The position numbers and the translations under genes were made by a program. From positions 133,686,655 to 133,750,654 of the forward strand of contig NC_134710.1 in the NCBI RefSeq assembly GCF_043290135.1: a stretch of DNA of 64,000 bases, given 5' to 3'. The stretch's first letter is position 1. Each line of letters opens with the position of its first letter. The DNA is from Rhipicephalus microplus. Its lineage: Eukaryota > Arthropoda > Arachnida > Ixodida > Ixodidae. The notes under the pieces are model-generated. The model had not been told where the DNA came from. It worked only from the letters and a program-made list of their open reading frames with translations, and did not search any database. Positions 23,314 through 33,769 of this stretch are shown here, one piece after another.

Positions 23314-23490
23314 TCGATCAATATGTGGGTTTAACGTCCAAAAACCACCATATGATCATTAGAGACGCCGTAGTGAAGGGCTTCGGAAATTTTGACCACC
23401 ATGGGATTCTCCAAATCTGAGCACACGAGCCTAAAGCATTTCCGCCTCCTTCGAAATGCAGCCGACGCAACCGGGATGCGATACCGCGAA
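23314..23490 (-). mobile_element. SINE with damaged head
   Basis: Tail and body (ATCAATATGTGGGTTTAACG, TAGAGACGCCGTAGTGAAGG) are clear. A deletion removed the TTTAACGTGCACC block, and the head stops at CAACCGGGATGCGATACCGCG. Minus strand. Confidence 0.8.
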
Positions 23491-23581
23491 TGAAAGAAGC
23501 ACACTGGCACTCCACGTCAGCATCGTCTTTGTATATCAGCGTGCACTTTTTATAGTGAAAGCTATTATGTACCAAGGACAC

Positions 23582-23644
23582 AGTGGGGCTCAAAACCGGG
23601 TCCGCTGCGTGCCAGCCCAGTATTCTACCACTGAGCCACGCCTG
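23582..23644 (-). mobile_element. tRNA-like head of a second SINE family
   Basis: On the minus strand the sequence reads GGCGTGGCTCAGTGGTAGAA, an excellent RNA polymerase III box A context, followed at the normal tRNA distance by GACCCGGTTTTGAGCCCCAC, a box B variant. It differs from the abundant SINE head, so it is a separate family. A functional tRNA is unlikely, because the acceptor and D arms do not pair convincingly. Confidence 0.5.
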
Positions 23645-25079
23645 TGCTTGGGACTCATTCGCAAGTTTACCTTAGGCAGGCTCTATGTCGGGAAAGGAAT
23701 CGCGTTACAGTCATAAAGCGTTTTGAACAGCCAAACAACACCCAGGCGTCACACACTGCGAATAGCGTAACAAGTGGGCCGTCCAATGCTCCAACCCATG
23801 ACAAAAGCTTGCTCTAGATCACCTGTTAATTGTGGCGCATGCCCAATTCAGGCATAATTCATCATTGTTGTCAGCCACTGCATGAACAATTGACAAAATT
23901 CCTTGAAAGTGTTTAACCAATACCACGCTTCTCAGAAGAATGACGAAGAATAGCATAGCGAATTACTGCCTATATTACCCAGAACTATTATTATTAATGT
24001 CGTAGTGGGTACCCAGCAAGTGTGCTTGCATCAGTTACCCAATGAGTGTTTAGAAAAGGCTCTGAAAGGCCGCCCTTCTAGCTTTCGCTGTGACTTGCCT
24101 GTGTCTTCCGCAAAGGTCTGGCATTTTTTTTCTTTGTAAACAGGTAATAAACGAGCGAGTAATAAACGGTCATTGCAGTGTTGCGAAACAGGCTAGGCCA
24201 CAGTTTGCGAGAAACGAAAAGATGTTGTCCTCACCACGAGATTAAGACTACACTCACAAGCTCGACCACATGTACGAGCGGTAGTCGGTGCGAGAGCATA
24301 AAAAAATTGTGAATGAAAAAAAGAACTAATGTAATAGCCTGAAAAAATTATTTGTATTCCCGAAAGATGCCAGAGCTCTTTTTTGAACTGGTAGAACGAG
24401 TCGAAATATTTGCGTGGTTTTCCAACAGAAAGACAGCGCCGAAAATATGGGACACTACCCGCTTGCGACACGTTTACGCCACCTTCTCACCATCAACTCT
24501 CAATGGATAAAACCTTTTCAGCACGTCTCAGACTCATTTCTTACCGATACTACAGTAGCTGGAAGATACTGCCTCACTTGACATGAAATCATTTGCCCTA
24601 CAACGAAAAAAAAAAAAGCCTGACTGCAACTGCAGCCACAAGTGTGGATTCCTGAAAAAAATGTCCCTGCAAAAAAAAAAAAAAAAAAAAAAACATTCCC
24701 CACACGGACACCGTGGAACGTTGCGCCTTCCAGTCGCCATTTTTTTATTTATTTCTCAAGGAAAAAAAAGACGTGCGTGAAGATTGCAGTTTACTGAAAG
24801 ATTACTGAAGAAGCACCGTATAATGACACATCAACTTATCTTTAGGAGTGTAATGTGAGATGCAATATCACATAAAAATTGCGTGTGAGATGCATGTTAT
24901 CTAGCTATGTACGCGCCTGAAAATACGTAAAGGAAGTGGCAGTTCAGCGCCCACGCATTTCATTCGGAAGCAGCAGTTTAGTTGTACCAGCACTCTCAAA
25001 ATAAGGGTACGGTTTCGGCAGCTCATTCGATACTTGCCCTGCGGTTGACTTTGTGGCGCTGAGTTGCAGAATAGAGGCA
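23645..25079. other. no gene recognised
   Basis: A23-type poly(A) tracts near 24670, T-runs and short frames. No transposon piece was recognised. Confidence 0.4.
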
Positions 25080-25212
25080 ATGAAATCGAACAAAGGAGGC
25101 TCAAAGGTGTGCCTGGGCGGGTTATATGTACACAATACAAAAAGATGCTGCTACGGGCACCTGCTGGCGTTGCGCTAAACGTAAGGGATGCAAAGGCGCC
25201 TTAATTACGGAC
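25080..25212 (+). pseudogene. FLYWCH-type zinc-finger fragment with one frameshift
   Basis: From ATG at 25080 the frame reads MKSNKGGSKVCLGG. Shifting by one base at about 25120, it continues GYMYTIQKDAATGTCWRCAK and RKGCKGALITD. The order GGxKxxxxGYxY...WRC...CKGxLITD is that of the FLYWCH domain (Cys2His2-type, with the conserved W-R-C and C-K blocks). The terminal His pair is not evident. FLYWCH domains occur in host chromatin proteins and in Mutator-like transposases. Which source applies is unknown. The frameshift and the missing histidines indicate a decayed copy. Confidence 0.5.
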
Positions 25213-25714
25213 AAATCGCCAAGCGACCAAGTTTTCTTTAGACAGCAATGCCAGAGGGCTTTTGGACACGATTGGGTTTTAACTTGGTTCGTATTCGAGC
25301 ACACTTCGGCTGAAAAATCGCGAATGGTCCAATAAAGATTGCTGTTTTTTGTCGAGTGAGTTCGCACTCGATTCGTTTGTCGGTTAATTTTGGGGTGGAC
25401 ACTTTTCTCGCTAGACAGCAATTCCATAGATTCTTAGGGGACGCTTGTTCATGGGACATATCTTCGGAGCTCGTATATTCTGGAGTCGTTTTTTGCTAAA
25501 CCCTGAGTGCACGTATACCGGCCATACCAGTGCCTGAATTGGGAGCTTCGCACAAGCCACTGAATTGCCAGACTAAAGACGGCGCCTGTCGCGTAGCAAT
25601 ATAGCAGCGCCCGTGAAAAAAAAAAGTATATACGATGTTAATGTTCGGGCTCTGTAGTGCGATTCCAAATTTTTCCCCTAGAGAGCTTTACTGCTCACGC
25701 ACATACAAGCACCA

Positions 25715-25802
25715 CAGGTCGAAGCAATGGTCAGCACTCGAACCCGAAACCTCGTGTTTAGCATGTATCAACGCCATTACATATAAGCCACCGCACCGGT
25801 AA
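25715..25802 (-). mobile_element. SINE head fragment
   Basis: The reverse complement contains GGTGCGGTGGCTTATATG, then AAACACGAGGTTTCGGGTTC and GAGTGCTGACC. These correspond to box A and box B of a tRNA-derived head with GCTAAGCACGAGGTCGCGG-type spacing. The expected SINE body does not follow. Confidence 0.4.
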
Positions 25803-27560
25803 TGCGGGCTTATGAGCGGCACACCAGTCTTATTATCACAGATCGAAAGTAATGTAAAAAAAAGAGTTGGTGGGGGCGGGGGGCACAGGACGAATATCAG
25901 GCTGCAGAGTGAGTAGCCGGTTTTTCGTGTCTTGGAAGAAAGTGTTTTTTGTTTCAGGGATTGCGTTTCCATGTCACAGCATTCAAACGATTGAAAATTA
26001 CGAAACTGCGAGACGCGCCGGTACTCAAATTGCCACATTGCGATAAGTTTGCCAGCTGTACAGAACGGGGCTAGAAGAGAATAAGGGGTACCAAGTTTTT
26101 ATTCTTTTTTTTTAGAGAAGTCACCGACGACGCTTTCACAGATATACACAGAAGCTCAGGGGGCTCCATCTGAGAACGACATTGGCGATGTAGTGAACTG
26201 AGGTCAAACCCGAAACGGGTCGCTGGCATTGACTCGTATTAGGGAAAAGTGCGCGCTGCAGAAAGAGTTGCACAGACAGCCAGCATAAAGAAAGACGGTT
26301 AGGAAACCAGTGCAGTGTTGTGCATTTACTCAATGACCAAGTAAGAAGGACGCGCAGCGTTAAGAGTTCGCGAGTGCAGAGAGGAAGCGAGCGAAGAGAG
26401 GAGGAGGAGGGAGGCCCACGTGCCACACAGCGCTCGGAGGAAGCAAAGGCATCACGTGCGCCCGCTCTCAAGGAACGTCGCGCGCACGCTGCCGACCGCA
26501 TTTCGAGAGCAGGACGTCGAGCGATGTCTTTAGCGCGTCGGCAGACCCCTTTGGTTGCCCGCTGGAAAGTTCCTGCACCGACTAGCTTCCGGGGTTTCCC
26601 AGCAACCCGGTGGCGCTAACCTCCGCTGGGGCGCCAGGCTGCACTCGGAGCCGTGGGCTCGTTCCATACCCAAAAAGAAAAAAAGGAAAGAGCCCTCCCC
26701 CTTCTTTCTTTTTCCGTTTGCGCGAAAAATTAAAGCAATAACGTCTAGACGGAACACAAAGGCAGAGCCAAGCCAAAAGCGAGAAACACGAAAAAAAAAA
26801 AAAAGAAAGAAAAGGAAACATGAAGCGCAAAATTCACACACGACGCAGTTTCTCGCGACTGTGTCGTTACCATGACGGGCTCCTTAGCCAAGAAAAGCGG
26901 TCGCATGCCTCTTCATAGAGGAAGCAAAAGTGTGCGTGTAAGAATAGCGTTTCTTTGCTGAACAACGAGAGGCTGCACGGAAACGGTATTCGACAACAGC
27001 GATGCCGTCGGTAATATAACTCAGTAAGTCGGCGGGAAGTAATCACGTGATAACTTGCATTCATCATCTTTAATGCACGTATAATCTACTATGGTCACAT
27101 GGTAGCAACCAATCACGCACTAACTATAAGTGTATGCACGGAAAACACGACATAGATTGGCAAGTACCGGTTGTTCTATAGTTGCTGATAAGACCGCCCT
27201 TTCCAGATAACGAGATCGTCGCAGCACGGCCAACCGACGCTTTCTCTTAAAAATGCGTGGTATGCAATCACGTATTAGTATTTCCAGCGTCATATTTACA
27301 GTCTTTTCCATAGTGTAAATACACAGTGCACAGCAATATAGAAAAGAATTGTTGCCAATTCTATCACTTTTTTTCACAGTAAGTAATCACTACATGGAAC
27401 GAGAGCTTGCAGACGCTCGCATCTGTGAAAAATAAAAAGAGAGCGAGCCGCAACAGACGTGTGGTTAGCTTAGCGGCAAGAAGTTTCACGCCGCTGAGGT
27501 CGAAGACGCCGACCATGGCAGACGCGTTTAGCCAAACGCGAAATGCAGGAATACATACAT
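25803..27560. other. no gene recognised; CpG-rich block 26330-26660
   Basis: 26330-26660 is GC- and CpG-rich with a CACGTG site near 26417 and purine-rich GAGGAGGAGG runs. It may be a promoter region but lacks a recognisable start. The 27560-27590 stretch TTTAGGTGCACGTTAAA is a tiny SINE body remnant. Confidence 0.3.
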
Positions 27561-27596
27561 ACTGTGTTTAGGTGCACGTTAAATGACCCTATAATC

Positions 27597-27845
27597 AAGA
27601 AGAAGTTGTCATGGGCAGATAACGTAGTGCGAAGACATGATAACCTGTGGTCATTAAGGATCACAGTCTGGATTCCAAGAGAATGCAAGCGGGTGAAAAT
27701 GAGACAGATGGTTAGGTGGGCAGATGAGATTAGGAAGTTTGCGGGTATAAAGTGGCAGCAGCAAGTACAGGACTGAGTTGACTGACGGAACATGGGAAAG
27801 GCCTTTGTCCTGCAGTGGGCGTAGTCAGGCTGACGATGATGAAAT
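27597..27845 (+). pseudogene. 3' end of an endonuclease-RT type LINE
   Basis: The frame reads KKLSWADNVVRRHDNLWSLR, then TVWIPRECKR, RWADEIRKFAG and WQQQVQD, followed after two stops by MGKAFVLQWA. This is the typical C-terminal tail of RTE-like LINE proteins, with the motifs W-x-D-x-I-x-x-F-A-G and GxAFVxQW. It ends in a TGATGATGAT-like 3' tail near 27835. It is 5'-truncated to about 250 bp and cannot be active. It may be the same family as the RT fragment at 20120. Confidence 0.8.
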
Positions 27846-28002
27846 GGCCCTAGCACGGCAGTCATTCCGGTGTCTCCCACTATGACTTGGCTCCTTAGCA
27901 TATCGTGATCCTCCATGGCATGTAACACACCAGAATTCAATTAAATCCGCAGTAGAGTTGGCAAAGAGGCTCTTCTGCGACGTGTTAAAATAACATCTGG
28001 GT

Positions 28003-28200
28003 TTTTTTTTACGTTCCCAAAACCACGATATGATTACTAGAGACGCCGTAGCGGAAGACTCCTGAAATTTGACCATCTGGTGTTCCTTAACGTGCAATGA
28101 CATCACACACTACGTGAGCCTCAACCAATTTGTCTCCGTCGAAATGCGACTGCCACGGCTTTGGCAACGTGTTGTGCCATTGGAAGAGCGGGATTCGGAG
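28003..28200 (-). mobile_element. diverged SINE, CAGTGACATCGC subtype
   Basis: CCCAAAACCACGATATGATT, CTAGAGACGCCGTAGCGG, TTCCTTAACGTGCAATGACATC and GTCTCCGTCGAAATGCGACTGCC follow in family order. The head is lost after about 28165. Confidence 0.75.
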
Positions 28201-29090
28201 CGTCACTACAGTGAATTAATTCGCAACACTACTCATCGGCATGAATCTGCGCTACGAGGCAATGTTTCCCCGGGTTGTGTCGAACACGTACAAAAAAAAA
28301 AAGCCAGTTTGACAGTCAAAGCCAGCCTATATTCTATTCGAAAACACGCGCAGCTGTGACCATGAATGATCCTTATAACCAGTCTAATAGAAAACGCTAA
28401 CACAGTCTTCGAAGTTTTACTTACCCGTTTGAAATCAATCGGCGCCGTGGTTTTGACGCCGCTCTGTCCATACTTTCCTTGTGACAGTGACAGGAATGAA
28501 GCGCACGGTAAGTTTGGGCTATGTGGCACTGCGGGCTTGCAACGCACTAAATAGTCGGAAACTGCGCTTTTAACGCCCCGACACTAAGCGTGGCAACATT
28601 TTCCCAAAGACTCGGCTATCTACAAGGTTTTGACAAACGCCGAAGGCCGAGAAAACACTATTTGTCAATCCTGCGCGCTTTTCTCAGATTATTTTTTTTA
28701 GCTAGTATCAATATTTGGTGTGCAAACACTCGTACAGCAAGAGCAAACAACGATAACATCTCCTGCGTCTTCGTACACGTGCGTATATCTGCTCACGCAA
28801 CCGAATCGAGCTGCTGAAACGCAAACCACGATCGAAGGACGCCGATACTGGAAGAAACTTTCCAGTGGTGCACCGAGAGAGTCCACAATGCGCACATGCC
28901 TGAGAATTGCATGCTCCTGACTGCCGGTCGCGCGCTGCAGAGTTTTCTCTTGAGTCAGGCCTCGGATTCAGGAGCCTTCATGTACTGCCCTGCAGAAACG
29001 AAGGATTAAAAAGAACCCTCGGCCCAGCCAGGACATACATACCTCGAGGGATGTCAAGTGCGGTATCTCGAGACTGACCACCGTATTCTA
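28201..29090. other. nothing firmly recognised
   Basis: Opposing donor-like sites exist at 28507 (plus, CACG|GTAAGTTT) and about 28420 (minus, ACGG|GTAAGTAA), but the associated frames are not recognisable. Confidence 0.3.
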
Positions 29091-29308
29091 GAACCTCCCT
29101 TCACTCAGCGCCTCGCCTTCAATTGAAAAAAAAAAAAATAGCCGATGGGAGCGCCATCTCTAGGCACGGCAAGTCACTGCATATCAGTGAAAGTCTGCTG
29201 CGATTCTTGAGTAGCGCAGCGTCGTTTTCAGCCGAGTGGTGGTAGCGCAGTGCTCAACTCTGTCAAGTGAAGGGTGAAAGTCGGGTCGAGGAGCGTTTGT
29301 GAATACGA
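29091..29308. mobile_element. 218-bp MITE-like element, copy B
   Basis: The inverted counterpart of the element at 14370-14584. It starts CCGTATTCTAGAACCTCCC and ends with the reverse complement of CGTATTCACAAACGCTCC. It differs from copy A by an A13 run near 29127, substitutions and small indels. No coding capacity. Confidence 0.65.
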
Positions 29309-29889
29309 GGGTGATTCTACGGACATCTCGCTTAGCAAGAACAGCGCCATTCATCAGGATAACACTCGACAGGGTAAATAGCGAGCGTTACGAATACGCC
29401 GCAGGGCCATACGACATGTGCGCATTAGCATAACAAAAACAGATATACCTGTTGAACGAACCAGCTCAAAGGAAGCTTACGTCAAACTGCCACGCGGTGT
29501 AAATAAAGTGCACCTCAAAGTAAAACAATGCCAAGTTGGATTTCCGGAGCAAGTTTGATCAAACTGCGCCGGAAATTTCGCACGAGAAGTGGTCCGGAAA
29601 TATGATCACCAGAATCACAAAGAATTGGCACGGTAGCTGCGCTGCGACATACGCGCAACTTGGTAAGGACTGAGAAAACATTCTCATCCCGCTTTTTAAG
29701 TGAACGCAAGTCAGGTTCAATAAGTTAAAAAACGCAAAATTTCTACTCATTTTTACGTAGGTGCCCCGAGAAAATAGACGACGACTTACTGTCCATTATT
29801 AACAGTAAATGCCCTCCTTTTCTGCTTCCGCTACGTGCGAAAGCCTTCACATCGCCACGAATAGGCATGAATTTGTGTGCAGAAGTGCG

Positions 29890-29990
29890 CTCGTAACGTT
29901 AACATTTAGATCCCGATATTTTACGACGCCATCGTAATGCGGCTGCCATGACCCCGGGAAACGAACCCGTACCCCTCCTGTTTAGCAACG
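29890..29990 (-). mobile_element. SINE head remnant
   Basis: TTAACATTTAGATCCCG and ATCGTAATGCGGCTGCCATG lead to CCCCGGGAAACGAACCCGTA, a box B remnant on the minus strand. The body is collapsed by deletions. Confidence 0.4.
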
Positions 29991-32389
29991 TATAAAAGCG
30001 TATACGCATGGATACACGTCGGCTACAACTGTTGCTGTGTGCTGAGGCTGCGTGCGGCTAAAATCGTGCTCACACAGTTTCACGCCGATCAGTTCCTAAG
30101 CACTGCAACATGTTGATGCCCCAAGCTCATTTATTGAGCACTTATCTGAGACATGTAAAGTGGGGAGGGGATGTAATAATATGGCGATGCCTCAGTGTGA
30201 TTATTACCCATGCGCTGTCTGTCGAGAAATGTGCGGGCGCGAAACAACACAATGTATTGTTTCGCCATCACCACCCTTTCGAACGCCCCCTGTGGCCGGG
30301 CCGCTCTTTCATCAGCATGAAACAGGCGCATTTTATTACAGGCCCCTTCGCCTTTGTCACACTCGCCAAAGTGGATGCTCATGCGAGTTGGCACGACATA
30401 CAGCAGGTACAAGAAACTGAAACGGCTCAAAAAACACAGCAGCGTTGTGTCCTTCTTATAATGACCACCTGTATACTACACGGTTAGAATTCCTAGCAGG
30501 GCGAACTCTAATGTAGTACCCATATACGGCACTAGTTCGATAAGCTCGTCGTGAATGAGATCACTGGTGTGTGCACTGGTGCATGCAGAACAAAGTATAC
30601 TATGGAAGTCGTCGTTGGTTGCGAGCGTTGCCATCTTCCGAGAAGAGCGGCCACAACGCATGGAGAACAGTGGCCAGCCCATCACGTGAGCCGCAGCGCG
30701 ATTGCAACGCGAGCCTCCAGAGAAGGCGTCAGGCGATAAGCGCTTCTCCTCAATGCGCGGCCCAGCGCCATGGCCGCTTCTTTTATCGGCTTTCACGCAG
30801 AAGCGCTGCCAAACTTTTCTTCGTTTCTCTTTTAAGGCCGGCAGGCATATACAAACATGCAGCTAATGCAGCGAGAATGCTTGGCGTCGAGTGTGGCGGC
30901 AGGTGAAAGTGAGATTCTAATCGGGCGCTTATATAAACAGCCTCCACGTGATTAAGACTAAGACAGAACCCGGTATACGAAATTTCGTCTTCAGTTTTCG
31001 TTCATGTGAGTGTGTGTACAGCGAGTGCATTGATGCTTTCCATACTGGCAGATAAGAAAGCCCAAATCTCTTAATTAAAGCCCTCGTAGTAGATATGCAT
31101 ATTTTCTTAGCGCAAAGAGGGACTAGAAGCTGGTATATAATACGCGGAAGAAGCACATATTGTAGACGTTACGCCTTAAAAGTGACATTCTATAGCTGTT
31201 GTTCATCTCGCGTCATCAACTTCCACGCTTGGCGAAAGGCAGTATAACCGCGCATCAAGTGCATAACCCACGGACGCTTTGGCGGAAACCTCCGTTTATC
31301 AAGCGCAAGCAAGCCACGAAACGAGCGCGCGTCTGTTCCTGCTCAGTGTCGTTTCACCACTTCCGCGGTTGTTCGAGTGAGTGGCGCCGGCCGCTGCTCG
31401 GGGAGCTGAAATAGCAGCGATGTCATTTAGGTGAAAATAACCGAGCTATTACGTTACAGTGTCGCTTGAAAAGCGTTGGCTTATGAAATACCTAGAGTCA
31501 AAGGCAGGACGCATGCAGATAAACGCCGGGGAGCTCAATATTCATTCGCAGGCGTGCACGCGTTGTAGTTAAACATCGCTCGGAAGCACGTTTGGATTTC
31601 GTCCTTCTTTGAAGCATGCAACCAGGCACGGTATAGGGTATACATCTGCATAAACTCTAAAGGGGCAGAGCGAGTCAGAAGGATGGGGGATACGATTCAA
31701 AGACTCGGTCAGTCGGGATCGCGGCGGCACCCAATGCAGAGACTCGGCCAAATTCGTGCGCGTAAAATTGCCTTCCACTCTACGACATCTCGAGGTGCCG
31801 ATGATGAGATTTTCTGATTATTAGGGCGCTCGTGCCTAGCGGTAAAGCTTCCACTCGATATAAGTTCAGTGAGAACAAGCGTGAGCTACATACGTAGAAT
31901 GAAAAAGAGCTGAGCTATAGTTGGTAGGCATTTACGTTTAAGAGCGTGCAAACAGGGCCACGAGAGAACTTTTCTCTTGTGTCCGTGTTTGCATGCTCCG
32001 TCTCTTAAACATGACGCGCACTAATCGCGGTGCACATTTAGTTCGAGTCAAAGGGGACAGCTTTCGTTGCAGCACAAGCATTGAGGACCGGGCAGTTATG
32101 TGATGCCTCATAAGTGTGTCGTAGAAAACAACTGTAGGATTTAGAAAAATAATATCTATAATAGCTAATATGACGTATAGCTGCGCGAAAGGATCGACCG
32201 ACAGATTCCGTGGCAGCTATACGTCAAAATGGGGTATTAGAGTCCGTTCTCTGATGTTTTCGTACACATCAAGAAAGGCTCGAGATTAACTCAGAGGCTA
32301 CCACTATAGCATCTTTTCTAGGACAAGCATTTCCCCCAAAATCACAAAGAAATCGCGGTAAGGGAGCCAGTAGGAAACTATTCGCTCAC
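29991..32389. other. no gene recognised
   Basis: 30560-30830 and 31200-31410 are CpG-rich with short frames on both strands. 30110-30487 is open in two plus frames. No domain or repeat family was recognised. Confidence 0.3.
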
Positions 32390-32473
32390 CTCGCCTATGT
32401 CAAAGTAGTTCTCAGCAGCCGACGAGATGCTCATGAAGAAAGCTTTCCCGGCCCAGAGACACCGCGGTGGCGG
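32390..32473 (-). CDS. candidate 84-nt internal coding exon, unknown product
   Basis: On the minus strand a strong acceptor, CCTTCTCTTCTTACAG|CCG, is followed by 28 open codons (PPPRCLWAGKAFF, then MSISSAAENYFDIGE). It is closed by a consensus donor, GGCGAG|GTGAGC. The exon is 84 nt with phase 0 at both ends if read this way. The ATG inside (32434) could alternatively make it a first coding exon with a non-coding leader. The ending YFDIGE resembles the residues just before the glycine loop of DAP-kinase-like kinases (YDIGEELGSG), which is suggestive only. Neighbouring exons were not found. Confidence 0.4.
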
Positions 32474-33301
32474 CTGTAAGAAGAGAAGGCGGCGGGTGCT
32501 CAGTCGACGCGGCTCTGCGGCAGACACCTCAACTCGCTCACCGAGAGCTTGAAGTATTCACGACACAGAGGAAAGGCAGAACACACGAACAGAGTGAGGA
32601 AGTGCAGAAGGGAAGCTCGTCTCACCAGAGCAGCGAAGAAAGAGAAAAGTAACGTTCGCTATTCATATAGTTTTTGTAAAGTCACGTTTTAAATAACTGC
32701 TCTACAACATGTTTGTTGTTCTACAGAAAGAAAAAAATACGCAACTGACTGCGACATAGAGATTAATTAGTAAAGTGGTCCACCTCATTCAAATAAATAC
32801 AACCGCGTAAGCCACTGATGCTCAGCCACACATAAGCAGCCTAAGTGTTCGTATGATTAACAGAAAGTCTCCCTTTCTGACCAGTCTACTTGACGGTAAT
32901 TTTTTCAACAGTTTGCTGCCTTGTCGACCCTCGTTGTCTGCATGCTGCTGTCAATTTATGTTGACACCATCGATTGATCCCTTCTTGGTGAAAATAGAGA
33001 CTCGCGTATTTCTCTGTAGTCACACACACTCAGCCACGTTTATTGTCTTACTCATTGGGCTAATTCACTGACTCGATTGCATTTATTGTTGTTCTCGCTG
33101 CCATTCACGCTAAAACTTCGAACGTATACTCATAAGCTTTATCGAAATCATAAGCTCTATTCAGAAGTGTATTTAAAGAGCTATATACTGAATATCCTTG
33201 ATACCCAACCTTTCTTTCCAGGGAAGTCGGTTAGTATATAGAGATTCTAGGTGCGATACTAACAAGGACGTGGAGAAATGCGCGAAAACAGTTAGATGAC
33301 C
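32474..33301. other. intronic or intergenic; nothing recognised
   Basis: Mixed DNA with no recognised repeat between the candidate exon and the foldback element. Confidence 0.4.
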
Positions 33302-33769
33302 ATAGAGCTTCTTGCAAACTACAAACACTACACTTTAAACACTACAGGGCACTTTAGCGTACGGGAGCTGCAACGCACAGCGCCTCAGGCAGCGTGGGAA
33401 TGATGGGCAGTAAAGAAATTTGTCTAATCTTCGTACTTGCGGATCCGTTCGGCTTCGCGTGGCATATCGCCTTTGTCACGAAACGACAATAGGCAAATAG
33501 TCCGCAGTTGAACTTCACCACCTTAACATTTTAGACGCACCAATTCAAATCAGCTCACAGAGTGCACAACGATCCTTTCTTTTATTCGGAACAAAACCAA
33601 AACACAGCAACAAACAAAGAAACAAGGTCACAAATGCGTTCAAAGCCCGCAGGCACAAATACTACAGGCAAACACGTGTACTACTCATCATTCCCACAGT
33701 CACTGAACGATAGCAACGCCAGACACCCCCCCCCCCCCTACCCTTAATTATTTTTAGAAAACTCTTTGT
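33302..33769. mobile_element. foldback/MITE element, copy 1 (about 468 bp)
   Basis: Long imperfect terminal inverted repeats. The left arm has ACTACAGGGCACTTTAGCG, then GTGGGAATGATGGGCAGTA and CTTCGTACTTGCGG. The right arm, reverse-complemented, has GTGTCTGGCGTTGC, then GTGGGAATGATGAGTAGTAC and TTTGTGCCTGCGGGC. It aligns end to end with the element at 36086-36547. A C14 run has expanded in the right arm. No coding capacity. Confidence 0.7.

Noticed and set aside
27470..27940. 156-codon minus ORF
   Set aside because: It is antisense to the LINE 3' end at 27597-27845, whose plus-strand reading has recognisable motifs.
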